From positions 62,001 through 126,000 of the forward strand of contig QRDG01000871.1 in NCBI GenBank assembly GCA_012064385.1: a stretch of DNA of 64,000 nt. The letters are read 5' to 3'. The notes below the pieces were generated by a model. The model did not search any database, was not told the origin of the DNA, and was given only the letters and a program-made list of their open reading frames with translations. This DNA is from Puccinellia tenuiflora. Lineage: Eukaryota; Streptophyta; Magnoliopsida; Poales; Poaceae. The position numbers and the translations under genes are program-made. Each line of letters opens with the position of its first letter. Positions within the stretch are counted from its first letter, which is position 1. Shown here piece by piece: positions 10,331 through 20,452 of the stretch.

Positions 10331-12432
10331 TCTCTCCCTGCCTGCGCAAACAGCTCGTCCTCGAGCTGGTAGTCCGGGTAGTGTTGGTGGAACTCATCCC
10401 GCTGCTCCCAAGTAGTCTCCTCCTCCGGAAGGCCCTCCCACTGAATCAACAAGTACCATACTCCGCGACGCAGCTGGGCACGCAACACCTTCGCCGGGAT
10501 CGGAAGAAGACGGCCATCCGAGGTCGGAGGAAGTGCTGGCGGGGCGGCTGGCGCCTCCCCACGATAGGGCTTGAGCAGCCCCACATGAAAGACGTCGTGG
10601 ATGCGAGCCCCGGCCGGCAGCTGAAGTCGATACGCCAGTTGCCCGATGCGCTCCAAGATGGCAAACGGCCCGGCGTAGTGGGGACCTAGCTTGCGCTTCG
10701 CCCGCAGGTCCAAGGACTGAGTTGAGCGGTGAAGAAGGCGCAGCCACACCCAATCGCCCACCGCGTACTCCACCTCGCGATGGTGGCCATCGTAGTAGTG
10801 CTTTGCCAGCTGTTGGGCCTGCGTGAGACGTTGCCGCACCTCAGCAAGCATCTCATCGCGGTTGCGGAGGAGCTCCCTTGCCGCCTTCGTCCGAGCCGTC
10901 GCCGGGTCAACCGGCAGAATGGGCGGGGACGGGTGGCCGTAGACCACCTCGAATGGTGTGGCGCGCAAGGCGGAGTGATAGGAGGTGTTGTAGCAGTACT
11001 CCGCCCATGCAAGCCAATCCACCCAAGCGCGAGGACGATCACCTATGACACAACGCAAATACATGGCAATCACCTTGTTAACCACCTCCGATTGGTCGTC
11101 CGTCTGAGGGTGAAGGCCGTGCTGAACCGGAGTTGCACCCCCGCCATCCTGAAGAGATCTCGCCATACATGCCCCGTGAACACCGGGTCCCAATCACTGA
11201 CGATCGACGTGGGAAACCCGTGAAGGCGTACGATGTCGTCGAAGAAGGCACGGGCTATAGACTCGACAGTGTACGGATGGCCGAGCGCGACGAAGTGAGC
11301 ATACTTGGAGAAGCGGTCGACCACCGTGAGGATGACGGATTTGCCGCCCACCTTGGGGAGGCCCTCGATGAAGTCCATGGAGATATCGGCCCAGACCTGA
11401 GATGGCACCTCCAGCTGCTGCAACACCCCCGCCGGCCGCAGGGTCTCTGTCTTATTACGCTGGCACGTCTCGCACGAGCGCATCCAGTCTCGGACCAGGG
11501 CCCGATCACCGGGAACGTAAAAATCGGCGCGGAGATGGTGGAGAGTCTTCTGGACACCCTCGTGGCCTGCCGAGTGCGCCATCAGCAGCACCTGGTGACG
11601 GAGGTCGCTCTGGTCGGGCACGAAGATGCGGCGCCCATGCAGGAGCAAGCCATCCGCCAGGCGCCATGGCTCGTCCAACTCGCCCGCCTCCAGTTGCTGC
11701 CGCAGAAGCTGAGCGTCTGGTGCGGCCGCGGTGGCCTGGCGAATTTCGTCGAAGAGGGCGAAGGTGGATCCCGAGCGGATGCATAGCACCGTCCCCTCGG
11801 TGTCGCCGTCGGCTACATCGTGGTCGGCATCACGGCGAGACAGGGCGTCCGCCACAGTGTTGAGGCGCCCTTGACGGTACTCGAGAGTGAAGTCAAAGCC
11901 GAAGAGCTTGCTGATCCACTGATCTTGCGGCACCGTCGACAGCCGTTGGTCCAATACTTGAGGCTGTAGTGATCCGTGCGAATCCGGAACAACCGACCCC
12001 ACAGATAGGGCCGCCAGTGGCGCACGGCCTGCACCAAGCCAATGAGCTCCTGCTCATACGCCGCGAGTTTGAGGTGGCGCGCGGCGAAGGGCCTGCTGAA
12101 GTAGGCGAGAGGACCGTCGCCCTGGTGAAGGACGGCGCCGAACCCCACACCAGAGGCGTCGTAGTCCATGATGAACGGCCGGGCGAAGTCCGGCATCTGG
12201 AGAACGGCCCCGTCATGAGGGCCCCCTTCAGGGCCTCGAATGCCGCGGTGGCCTCGTCATCCTAGGCGAAAGCGTCGCGACGCAGCAGGCGGGTGAGTGG
12301 TGATGTGATGAGGCCGAAGTCCCGGATAAATTTTCGATAGTACTCGGCTAGGCCCAGGAACCCGCGAAGGGCTCGTGGCGAGTGCGGTGTTACCCAAGCC
12401 GCGACGGCCGCCACCTTGTCGGCATCCATAGC
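10285..12432 (-). pseudogene. Reina-type pol, 3' half: RNase H, integrase, chromodomain
   Basis: On the minus strand the RT connection and RNase H come first (12196-11813; conserved DYDASGVGFGAVL, YEQELIGLVQAVRHW), then integrase with its HHCC zinc finger (HSAGHEG...CETCQRNK) and catalytic core (ISMDFIEGLP, IVSDWDPVF, and QSEVVNK for the glutamate). A chromodomain follows (VLRAQLRRGVWYLLIQWEG...TTWEQ). The IVSDRD motif is changed to IVSDWD. Frames change near 12000 and near 11100, so at least two indels are present. The chromodomain would guide insertion to marked chromatin. The stop at 10285 lies inside the LTR. Confidence 0.9.
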
Positions 12433-12437
12433 CACCC

Positions 12438-13476
12438 TGATGTAGGGCTAGGCCCGATCTTCACGGATTTGAGGGGGAAACGGGGATGAACACGAAGAAC
12501 ACGAGGGGAAACGAGGGAGATTCGTGGGCAAAACACAAGGATAACTAGCAAATCCTGCTAAGAACTCCACCCAACAACAAACCCTCAAAAAGGTAGCCTT
12601 TGGATCGAAGAATCAAAGCCAAACTTACTCTTGTTGAAACCGATTGCTCTTACCGGCCGGTCCACCGATCCAATAGAATCACCGCAGTGAAAGATTGGTT
12701 TGCACTACTAGAGACACCGCAGTGAAAGAGTAGCAACAACAAGATCTACCTCAACGAGGCACCCTAGCTACGAGGGAGGAGGAGCATAGCTCTCACAAGT
12801 CTCAGATTCAGTCTACCCTCTCAAATGGGGAAAGGGAAAGCTATTTATAGTCTTAGTACAAAACGAGGCAGGTAGGTGGGGAACCGGCCTGGAAACCGGC
12901 CTAGGCCGGCCTGGAGGCTGGCTGCGTCGGGTGGATGGCCGGCCTGGAAACCGGCCTAGGCCGGCCTGGAGGCCGGCTGCGTCGGGTGGGTGGCCGGCCT
13001 GGAAACCGGCCTAGGCCGGCCTGGAGGCCGGCGGCGTCGGGTGGAGGGCCGGCCTGGAAACCGGCCTAGGCCGGCCTGGAGGCCGGCAGCTTCGGGTGGA
13101 GGTCCGGCCTAGGGGCCGGCCTAGGCCGGCCTGGGGGCCGGCTGGCTCGGGTGGGGGTCCGGCCTGGGGGCCGGCCCAGGCCGGCCTGGAGGCCGGCTGG
13201 CTCCTCCTTGAGCCTTCGCCTCCTTCTTCCTCTTCTTGCCCATCTTCTTGGAGTTCCTCTTGGCCATCTTCTTGACTCCATTGTGGGTCAACTTCCGGGT
13301 GGATCCTGAGTATACATAAGGTAGTGGCATGAGGTAGCAAGCAATTCAAAGGGAGGTCGAGATCACACATCGAGAGGAGCGAGGTCACCTTTTCATGAAG
13401 AGCTTTGACCCTTGATCTTGTCATTGGGCCAATCGGCATGGTGTCCATGGTGTTGTCCACTTGTGGGGCTACATCA
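12438..13476 (-). repeat. 3' LTR of the CRM element
   Basis: 1039 bp. It contains an AT-rich promoter half (CTATAAATAG near 12848 on the minus strand) and a 55-bp GC tandem repeat at about 12880-13205. The last part of pol is encoded inside it. A polypurine tract (13477-13490, AAGGGGGGGGAGA on the element strand) abuts it. Confidence 0.93.
12880..13205. repeat. 55-bp GGCCGGCC tandem repeat in the 3' LTR
   Basis: About five to six units built on GGCCGGCCTGGAAACCGG followed by a second GGCCGGCC block and a GTCGGGTGG spacer. The sister array is in the other LTR at 19863-20168 and is 12 bp shorter. Because 55 is not a multiple of three, each unit shifts the reading frame of anything translated through it. 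Confidence 0.88.
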
Positions 13477-16127
13477 TCTCCCCCCCCTTCGGAAAGAGTC
13501 GTCTTCGACTCGTCATCCTCTTGAACGCCTGCATCGTCGTGGAAGGGAGATAGGTCGGCGACGTTGAACGTGTCATGCACCAAGTACTTGGATGTTGGGA
13601 TATCAATCTTGTAGGCGTTGTCGTTGATGCGCTTGAGCACTTTGAAAGGCCCGTCACCGCGAGGAGCGAGCTTGGATTTTCTTTCATCTGGAAAACGGTC
13701 CTTGCGGAGGTGTAGCCACACAAGATCCCCTTCCTCGAATATCATTGGCTTCTTCAACTTGTTGATCTTGTTAGCTTGGCGTTTGGTGTGCTCCTCTAGA
13801 GTTGCTCGAGTCGACTCGTGTAACGACTTCATGTAGTCGGCTCTCTTGTCGACATCCATGTCGGTGCGCTCGTGTAGAGGAAGTGGTAGGATGTCTAGGG
13901 CGGTGTTGGGGTTGAACCCATAGACAACCTCGAACGGGCTTCGCTTGGTCGCTCGGTGGGATGCACGGTTGTAGGCGAACTCGGCGTGCGGTATGCATTC
14001 CTCCCAACCTTTGATGTTTGGCTTGATTAATGCGCGAAGGAGAGTTGATAAGCTTCGATTCACCACCTCGGTTTGGCCATCGGTTTGTGGGTGGTATGCG
14101 GTGGAGAAGAGGAGCTTGACTCCTAGCTTTGCCATCAATGCCTTCCAAAAGTAGCTTGTGAACTTGACATCTCGGTCCGAAACAATGGTCTTCGGCACTC
14201 CATGTAGGCGAACGATTTCCTTAAAGAACAAAGTTGCAATGTGTGAAGCATCGTTGGTCTTATTGCAAGGAATAAAGTGTGCCATTTTAGAGAAACGATC
14301 GACAACAACAAATATTGAATCTTTGCCATTCTTTGTGCGAGGTAATCCTAAGACGAAATCCATGCTAATGTCGGACCAAGGTGTGTGTGGTATTGGTAGA
14401 GGCATATAAAGACCATGAGAGTTCAACGTGGACTTAGCTTTGAGGCAAGTTGGGCAACGGCGCACCAAGCGCTCCACATCACGCGTCATCCGTGGCCAAA
14501 AGTAGTGTGTAGATAGCATGGCAAGTGTCTTGTCACGTCCAAAGTGTCCCATGAGGCCTCCACTATATGATTCCTGTAGAAGTAACAAACGGAGCGAGGA
14601 CTCGGGAATGCATAGTTTGTTAGCCTTAAACAAGAAACCCTTGTGCAAGTAGAAATCATCGCAACCTTTGTCAATTGTGCACTTGGTGAAGATGGGACCA
14701 AAGAAAGAATCGGAAGCATAGAGTTCTTTAAGGTCATCAAGACCCAAAACATTGATTTCAAGTTGGGTGAGTAAGATCATCTTGCGGGAAAGAGCATCCG
14801 CAACGATATTGTCCTTGCCTTTTTTGTACCTCACCACATAGGGAAAAGACTCGATAAATTCAACCCATTTGGCATGCCTTTTGTTCAAATTGGCTTGGGT
14901 TTTCAAGTATTTCAAAGATTCATGATCGGAATGGATAACAAACTCTTTGGGCCAAAGGTAGTGTTGCCACACTTCCAAAACACGGACTAAGGCATAGAGT
15001 TCCTTGTCGTATATCGGGTAGTTTAGGCTAGCACCATCAAGTTTTTCGCTATAATAGGCAACGGGACGGCCACATTGCATGAGGACGCCACCGATGCCAA
15101 GGCCACTCGCGTCACACTCAAGTTCGAAGGTTTTGGAGAAATCCGGCAAAGCAAGTAAAGGAGCTTCGGTCAATCTCTTCTTGAGTTCATTGAAAGCCGA
15201 TTCTTGAGCATTGCCCCAAATGAAGGGTACATTCTTTTTGGTAAGCTCATTCAAGGGGCAAGCAATTGTGCTAAAGTCTTTCACAAAGCGACGATAAAAC
15301 CCAAACAAGCCAAGAGCGCTACGAAGTTGAGCAAGGTTAGTTGGCGGTGGCCAATTTGTGATTGCCTCAATCTTAGAAGTGTCAACTTCAATTCCTTTTG
15401 AAGAAACTACATAACCCAAAAACACAAGCTTGTCGGTGCAAAAGGTGCATTTCTTGAGGTTGGCAAAAAGGGAAGCATTACGAAGGGCCAACAAAACTTG
15501 CTTCACATGGTCGACATGTTCATGCAAGGATTTGCTATACACAAGGATATCATCAAAGTAGACAACCACAAACTTGCCAATGAAAGGGCGCAAGACGTGA
15601 TTCATAAGACGCATAAATGTTGAAGGAGCATTGGAAAGACCAAAGGGCATGACAAGCCACTCGTAAAGACCAAGTTTTGTTTTAAATGCGGTTTTCCATT
15701 CATCTCCTTCATGCATACGGATTTGGTGATAGCCACTTTTCAAATCAATTTTGGAGAAGATAGTGGCACCACTAAGCTCATCTAGCATGTCATCAAGTCG
15801 TGGGATAGGATGTCGATACCTCACCGTGATATTGTTGATGGGACGGCAATCCATGCACATTCGGAGTGCGTCGTCTTGCTTGGGGACGAGGATGACCGGA
15901 ACGGCGCACGGACTCAAGCTTTCACGAACATGTCCCTTGGCGAGGAGTTCTTGAATTTGGCGCTCGATCTCCTTTGTCTCCTCGGGGTTGGTGCGGTATG
16001 GCGCTCTATTGGGTAGAGGGGCGCCGGGAATGAGGTCGATGCGATGCTCGATTCCACGTAGGGGAGGAAGTCCTTGAGGTAGCTCATCCGGAAAGACATC
16101 TTTGAATTCTTGCAAAATAGACAACAT
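13011..16127 (-). CDS. CRM pol: RT, RNase H, integrase with LTR-encoded tail
   Basis: A 1038-residue uninterrupted frame from the ATG at 16127. RT has GYHQIRMH, a VMPFGLSNAPSTF motif and the intact catalytic YFDD box. RNase H follows (ECDASGLGIGGVL, DKELYALVRVLE, IHSDH). Integrase has the HHCC finger, ISMDFVLGLP, IVSDRDVKF and a QTDGQTEVVN glutamate motif, all intact, and ends in the RKSKLAPRGDGPFKVL and FNVADLSPF segments seen in CRM integrases. The stretch after about residue 880 lies in the LTR: a PMTRSRVKALHEKV motif, then acidic residues, then a Pro/Ala/Arg-rich tail read through the GC tandem repeat. There is no classical chromodomain. Catalytic residues look complete, but the start is cut off from gag-PR by frame changes near 16125-16213. 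Confidence 0.9.
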   Translation of the reverse strand: MLSILQEFKDVFPDELPQGLPPLRGIEHRIDLIPGAPLPNRAPYRTNPEETKEIERQIQELLAKGHVRESLSPCAVPVILVPKQDDALRMCMDCRPINNITVRYRHPIPRLDDMLDELSGATIFSKIDLKSGYHQIRMHEGDEWKTAFKTKLGLYEWLVMPFGLSNAPSTFMRLMNHVLRPFIGKFVVVYFDDILVYSKSLHEHVDHVKQVLLALRNASLFANLKKCTFCTDKLVFLGYVVSSKGIEVDTSKIEAITNWPPPTNLAQLRSALGLFGFYRRFVKDFSTIACPLNELTKKNVPFIWGNAQESAFNELKKRLTEAPLLALPDFSKTFELECDASGLGIGGVLMQCGRPVAYYSEKLDGASLNYPIYDKELYALVRVLEVWQHYLWPKEFVIHSDHESLKYLKTQANLNKRHAKWVEFIESFPYVVRYKKGKDNIVADALSRKMILLTQLEINVLGLDDLKELYASDSFFGPIFTKCTIDKGCDDFYLHKGFLFKANKLCIPESSLRLLLLQESYSGGLMGHFGRDKTLAMLSTHYFWPRMTRDVERLVRRCPTCLKAKSTLNSHGLYMPLPIPHTPWSDISMDFVLGLPRTKNGKDSIFVVVDRFSKMAHFIPCNKTNDASHIATLFFKEIVRLHGVPKTIVSDRDVKFTSYFWKALMAKLGVKLLFSTAYHPQTDGQTEVVNRSLSTLLRALIKPNIKGWEECIPHAEFAYNRASHRATKRSPFEVVYGFNPNTALDILPLPLHERTDMDVDKRADYMKSLHESTRATLEEHTKRQANKINKLKKPMIFEEGDLVWLHLRKDRFPDERKSKLAPRGDGPFKVLKRINDNAYKIDIPTSKYLVHDTFNVADLSPFHDDAGVQEDDESKTTLSEGGGDDVAPQVDNTMDTMPIGPMTRSRVKALHEKVTSLLSMCDLDLPLNCLLPHATTLCILRIHPEVDPQWSQEDGQEELQEDGQEEEEGGEGSRRSQPASRPAWAGPQAGPPPEPAGPQAGLGRPLGRTSTRSCRPPGRPRPVSRPALHPTPPASRPA

Positions 16128-16212
16128 AGCGGAGGAACTTGGGTTAAGTCGTTAGTTTCTTTGCCATCTCCTTTGCATAAGAGCAAGTAGTGGAAAGTGG
16201 ATGGGTTTGCTC

Positions 16213-18309
16213 TCACTCCCTCATCTCACTTTTGGTGGCTAACAAGACTACGCCGGGACTCACTCTTTTCCCTTTCTCACTCATATTTGGCTTGTGGCTC
16301 TCACTCACGTGAATGTGGTTCGCTCTCTCACCACTCAACTCACTAGAGGATTGTTTATCTTGCGCTCGTACAATTGTCTTGGCATTGTCGGCGATGATTT
16401 GGCTCGGAGTCATTGGGCAGAGCACTAGGATCTTATTGTTCCATTTGAAGCTATAGTAGTTGGTGCGCCCATCATGAGTAGCGGCCTTGTCAAATTGCCA
16501 AGGGCGGCCAAGAAGTAAGTGGCAAACCGACATTGGTACCACATCACAATCCACCGTGTCCTCATAAGAGCCAATCTTGAAGGATACTTGAACCGTGTGT
16601 TGGATCCTCACGGTGCCGGAGTCACTAAGCCATTGCACATGGTAAGGATTGGGGTGCTTCTTGTACGTCAAGTTGAGTTTCTCACATAGCTCCTTGCTTG
16701 CCAAGTTGTGACAACTCCCACCATCAATGATTACCTTGATTGATTTGCCGTTGATGCCGGCCTTGGTTTGGAACAAGTTGCATCTTTGAGCGTCATCACC
16801 TTGGTTGATTGTAGTCAAGACTCGAGTGACAACTAGAGTGGGGTTGGGGTCACCATCACAATAGATGTAGTCATCGTCGTCATCCAAGCTTTGCATCGTG
16901 GCCACCTTGTTCAATGCGTGGTACTCATCTTCACTCATGGACTCATAGTCTCCATTGTCATTGACTATCATCACCTTCTTGTTGGTGCATTCAAATGACT
17001 TGTGCCCTTGACCTCCACACTTGTAGCAAGTGATATATGACTTGACGGCTTGTGGTGAGGGCGTCGTCTTCTTGGAAGTGGTAGTGGGTTGCGGTGTAGA
17101 ACTTTTGGCATTGCCTTGGGCTTGGACTTGAGTCATGGGTTGTGTTGATGATGAAGCTCTAGTGGCGAAGAAGGACTTGGCCTTGACATACTTGAGCTCT
17201 TCGGCGACTTGGCGCTCGGCCTTCATGGCTTGATGAACGAGCTCAACAAGGTTCTCATAAGGTTGGAATTCCACTATCTTCTTGATGGGGTACGTGAGGC
17301 CGTTCAAGAAACGTGCCATTGATTGTTCCTCGGACTCTACAATGTGTGCACGGGAGAGAGTGGACTCCATCTCCTTGTAGTACTCGTCGACCGTCTTGAT
17401 ACCTTGCTTGAGTTCTTGTAGCTTCTTGAACAAATCGCGTGCATAATGATGTGGCACAAAGCGCTTGTGCATTTCCTTCTTCATGTCATTCCATGTGTCT
17501 ATTGGGTCTTCAAAGGATGCTTGGAGTTGTTCCCACCATAGTTGCGCATAGCCTTCAAACTTGAGGGATGCGAGGTCAACTCGTTTGTCTTGCGGCACCT
17601 TGTAGACTCGAAATAGCTTGGAGACCTTGGATTCCCATGCAATATAGTCTTCCGGGTCGTTGGTGCCATAGAACTTAGGAATGACAAGCTTGGGAGGGTT
17701 GAAACGGTTCTTGCGATCATCCTCATCATCATCATCATGGTGTCGATGGCGGTCTCGGTGACGATGCCTTTGATGGTGGCGCGGCACATAATCCTCATTG
17801 TCTTCAAGATCAATATGATTGTCGGCCAATGGCACTCGGCGGGCTCGATGTGGAGGTAGGTCATGACGATGATGTCGATTATCTTCATAGCGGTGTTGGG
17901 GATCCAAGTTAGCATTTGGAATTGGTATCTCTTGTCGATGACGATCTTGAGGATGTTGATGTTGTACGATCGCTTGGGGGTGCGGCTCTTCTTGACGATG
18001 TTGGTCTTGGTGTTGGTGATGGTCCAAGTTCACTTGTGGATGAGGCGCTTCTTGACGATGTTGATGCCCTTGATCATTCTCACTCCTTGCATGGCTTCTT
18101 GCGGTGGAGTGGCGAGAGCTTCGCGAACTTGACCTTGAAGAGTGACGACGATCTCGCTCGAGGAGCTCTTGGATTTGAGCGAAGCGCTCATTGTTTTCAC
18201 ATTGAGCGTCTTGATGGCGCTCCTCATACCGACGGAAGTTGTCGTCCATGTACCGCCTAAGGGCCTCCGCTTGTTTGCCGAAGTCGACGTCTTGTTCTTC
18301 CCTAGCCAT
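16213..18309 (-). CDS. CRM Gag-protease polyprotein
   Basis: The first in-frame ATG is at 18309 (residues MAREEQDVDF); the longer frame to 18324 begins with TTG. An N-terminal coiled region is followed by a His/Arg/Gln-rich low-complexity stretch, then the retrotransposon gag domain (FYGTNDPEDYIAWESKV ... WWEQLQ), a CCHC knuckle (CYKCGGQGHKSFEC) and a retropepsin-like domain with the CRM-type active site IIDGGSCHN and the LLLGRPWQFD motif. Length is near 698 residues. It stops at 16213. The roughly 90 bp before pol are coding-like in a third frame (LLLCKG...), so two small indels probably separate the two halves of one ancestral frame. Confidence 0.9.
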   Translation of the reverse strand: MAREEQDVDFGKQAEALRRYMDDNFRRYEERHQDAQCENNERFAQIQELLERDRRHSSRSSSRSSRHSTARSHARSENDQGHQHRQEAPHPQVNLDHHQHQDQHRQEEPHPQAIVQHQHPQDRHRQEIPIPNANLDPQHRYEDNRHHRHDLPPHRARRVPLADNHIDLEDNEDYVPRHHQRHRHRDRHRHHDDDDEDDRKNRFNPPKLVIPKFYGTNDPEDYIAWESKVSKLFRVYKVPQDKRVDLASLKFEGYAQLWWEQLQASFEDPIDTWNDMKKEMHKRFVPHHYARDLFKKLQELKQGIKTVDEYYKEMESTLSRAHIVESEEQSMARFLNGLTYPIKKIVEFQPYENLVELVHQAMKAERQVAEELKYVKAKSFFATRASSSTQPMTQVQAQGNAKSSTPQPTTTSKKTTPSPQAVKSYITCYKCGGQGHKSFECTNKKVMIVNDNGDYESMSEDEYHALNKVATMQSLDDDDDYIYCDGDPNPTLVVTRVLTTINQGDDAQRCNLFQTKAGINGKSIKVIIDGGSCHNLASKELCEKLNLTYKKHPNPYHVQWLSDSGTVRIQHTVQVSFKIGSYEDTVDCDVVPMSVCHLLLGRPWQFDKAATHDGRTNYYSFKWNNKILVLCPMTPSQIIADNAKTIVRAQDKQSSSELSGERANHIHVSESHKPNMSEKGKRVSPGVVLLATKSEMRE

Positions 18310-19420
18310 GAGAAGCAAACACAAGTGATATGTGGAATATGTGGTGGCTAAAAACCGCTCTTACCTTTGGTTGATAATATTGGACAAGTGGGCTTGCCGT
18401 CCGAGACAATGGTGTCACAAGAGTAAAATTGTTTGATTAGCAATCCAAAAGCGACCCACACACACACTTATGAGGAGCTTGGGTATGGTAAAGTGGCAAG
18501 AAATCGAAACGAAACCAACGAAAAGGCTATTGCAAGAAGTGGAGGATAGCCACAAGGACCACGAAACAAAAGAGACTAACCACACTATCCGAGAAACAAA
18601 AGAGACTCACACGTGGAGACAAACGTGGATGGTGCGACTATAGGGAGGAGCAACTTGGACCTAACAAAGACTATGCTCGTGCCGCACCACCTCTCGAAGG
18701 ACAACTAGCTCAAGTGTATGGGAAGGAGCACCCGATTTGCACAAGTGTACCCATTTTTCTATTGGTAATTGGAGCTTGAGGATAACTAGGATCACGGCTC
18801 GGCTTTTCTCCTTTTTTTTTTTGAATCTTTTCTATTTCTCTTTTGCTTTTATGCTTTTGCCCGAGCCGAGTCCGCTACAACTAGATGCTCACAAGATTAT
18901 GATATGGTTACTTGGTGTCACACAAGTGCAATGCTCACACTATGAAGAGCTAGCTCCTAGGAAAAAGTTTCGCGAAATGGAAAGGGATGTGTCGGAAGCT
19001 ATACCTGTGATGTCGTCGAGGTAGCGATGAAGCGACACGAAGATGAAATCGGTGAATAGTCGTGCGGCGGTAGCACCGGCCGAACGGGCGGTAAGACCGA
19101 TTGCGGGCGGTAGTAACGGCCGTTCGGACGGTAGTACCGCCGACGACGAATTGCGCGGCACGCTTGGACTTGGAGCGGAAAAGGCCTCCGGAAAACACCA
19201 ACGGAAAGTGGGGAAAAGGTCTTAAGCACGAGATCCGTGGATCAAAACCACAAATCGCTCACCAAATCGAAAGATCGAACGAAATCCATATGGGTATATA
19301 TTTTTTTTTTTTTTGAATTTTCGAAATTGGTATGGGAAAGAAAAATTTTGGTGGAGAAATGGCTAATAAAAGGTGGAAACACGAACCAAATCCGTGGAAA
19401 CCCTTGCTCTTGATACCAAA
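18310..19420 (-). other. Leader and primer-binding site of the CRM element
   Basis: About 1.1 kb of non-coding leader between gag and the 5' LTR. Next to the LTR (19405-19418) the element strand reads TGGTATCAAGAGCA, a tRNA-Met-type primer site. Two short homopolymer T runs (about 18811 and 19301) lie in it; no gene is visible. Confidence 0.85.
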
Positions 19421-20447
19421 TGATGTAGGGCTAGGCCCGATCTTCACGGATTTGAGGGGGAAACGGGGATGAACACGAAGAACACGAGGGGAAACGAGGG
19501 AGATTCGTGGGCAAAACACAAGGATAACTAGCAAATCCTGCTAAGAACTCCACCCAACAACAAACCCTCAAAAAGGTAGCCTTTGGATCGAAGAATCAAA
19601 GCCAAACTTACTCTTGTTGAAACCGATTGCTCTTACCGGCCGGTCCACCGATCCAATAGAATCACCGCAGTGAAAGATTGGTTTGCACTACTAGAGACAC
19701 CGCAGTGAAAGAGTAGCAACAACAAGATCTACCTCAACGAGGCACCCTAGCTACGAGGGAGGAGGAGCATAGCTCTCACAAGTCTCAGATTCAGTCTACC
19801 CTCTCAAATGGGGAAAGGGAAGGCTATTTATAGTCTTAGTACAAAACGAGGCAGGTAGGTGGGGAACCGGCCTGGAAACCGGCCTAGGCCGGCCTGGAGG
19901 CCGGCTGCGTCGGGTGGATGGCCGGCCTGGAAACCGGCCTAGGCCGGCCTGGAGGCCGGCTGCGTCGGGTGGGTGGCCGGCCTGGAAACCGGCCTAGGCC
20001 GGCCTGGAGGCCGGCGGCGTCGGGTGGAGGGCCGGCCTGGAAACCGGCCTAGGCCGGCCTGGAGGCCGGCAGCTTCGGGTGGAGGTCCGGCCTAGGCCGG
20101 CCTGGAGGCCGGCTGGCTCGGGTGGGGGTCCGGCCTGGGGGCCGGCCCAGGCCGGCCTGGAGGCCGGCTGGCTCCTCCTTGAGCCTTCGCCTCCTTCTTC
20201 CTCTTCTTGCCCATCTTCTTGGAGTTCCTCTTGGCCATCTTCTTGACTCCATTGTGGGTCAACTTCCGGGTGGATCCTGAGTATACATAAGGTAGTGGCA
20301 TGAGGTAGCAAGCAATTCAAAGGGAGGTCGAGATCACACATCGAGAGGAGCGAGGTCACCTTTTCATGAAGAGCTTTGACCCTTGATCTTGTCATTGGGC
20401 CAATCGGCATGGTGTCCATGGTGTTGTCCACTTGTGGGGCTACATCA
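19421..20447 (-). repeat. 5' LTR of the CRM element
   Basis: 1027 bp, nearly identical to 12438-13476 (about three base differences and a 12-bp deletion in the GC array). The TATA-like CTATAAATAG at 19824-19833 on the minus strand would start the genomic transcript. The right edge is CTACATCA before the CACCC duplication. Confidence 0.93.
19863..20168. repeat. 55-bp GGCCGGCC tandem repeat in the 5' LTR
   Basis: Same array as at 12880-13205, shorter by 12 bp through loss of one GGCCGGCC sub-block near the right end (around 20090). Open frames across it are by-products of the repeat. Confidence 0.87.
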
Positions 20448-20452
20448 CACCC

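Larger units (their letters stand above)
12438..20447 (-). mobile_element. CRM-clade Ty3-gypsy retrotransposon, young and nested in the Reina pol
   Basis: 8010 bp, beginning TGATGTAG and ending CTACATCA, flanked by CACCC at 12433-12437 and 20448-20452. It interrupts the Reina RT just after the ISAEGV motif. LTRs of 1039 and 1027 bp differ by about three substitutions and one 12-bp repeat-unit change. The primer site fits tRNA-Met. The TGATG...CATCA ends, a DGGS-type protease, an integrase tail ending in FNVADLSPF and a pol frame that runs into the 3' LTR all point to the CRM clade (Cereba/CRR relatives). Gag-PR and pol are each long and open, but are joined by two frame changes. Confidence 0.93.

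Noticed and set aside
12882..13330. Arg/Pro-rich frames on the GC tandem repeat (and again at 20049-20301)
   Set aside because: The same repeat is open in all frames because of its composition; only the frame continuous with integrase has support.
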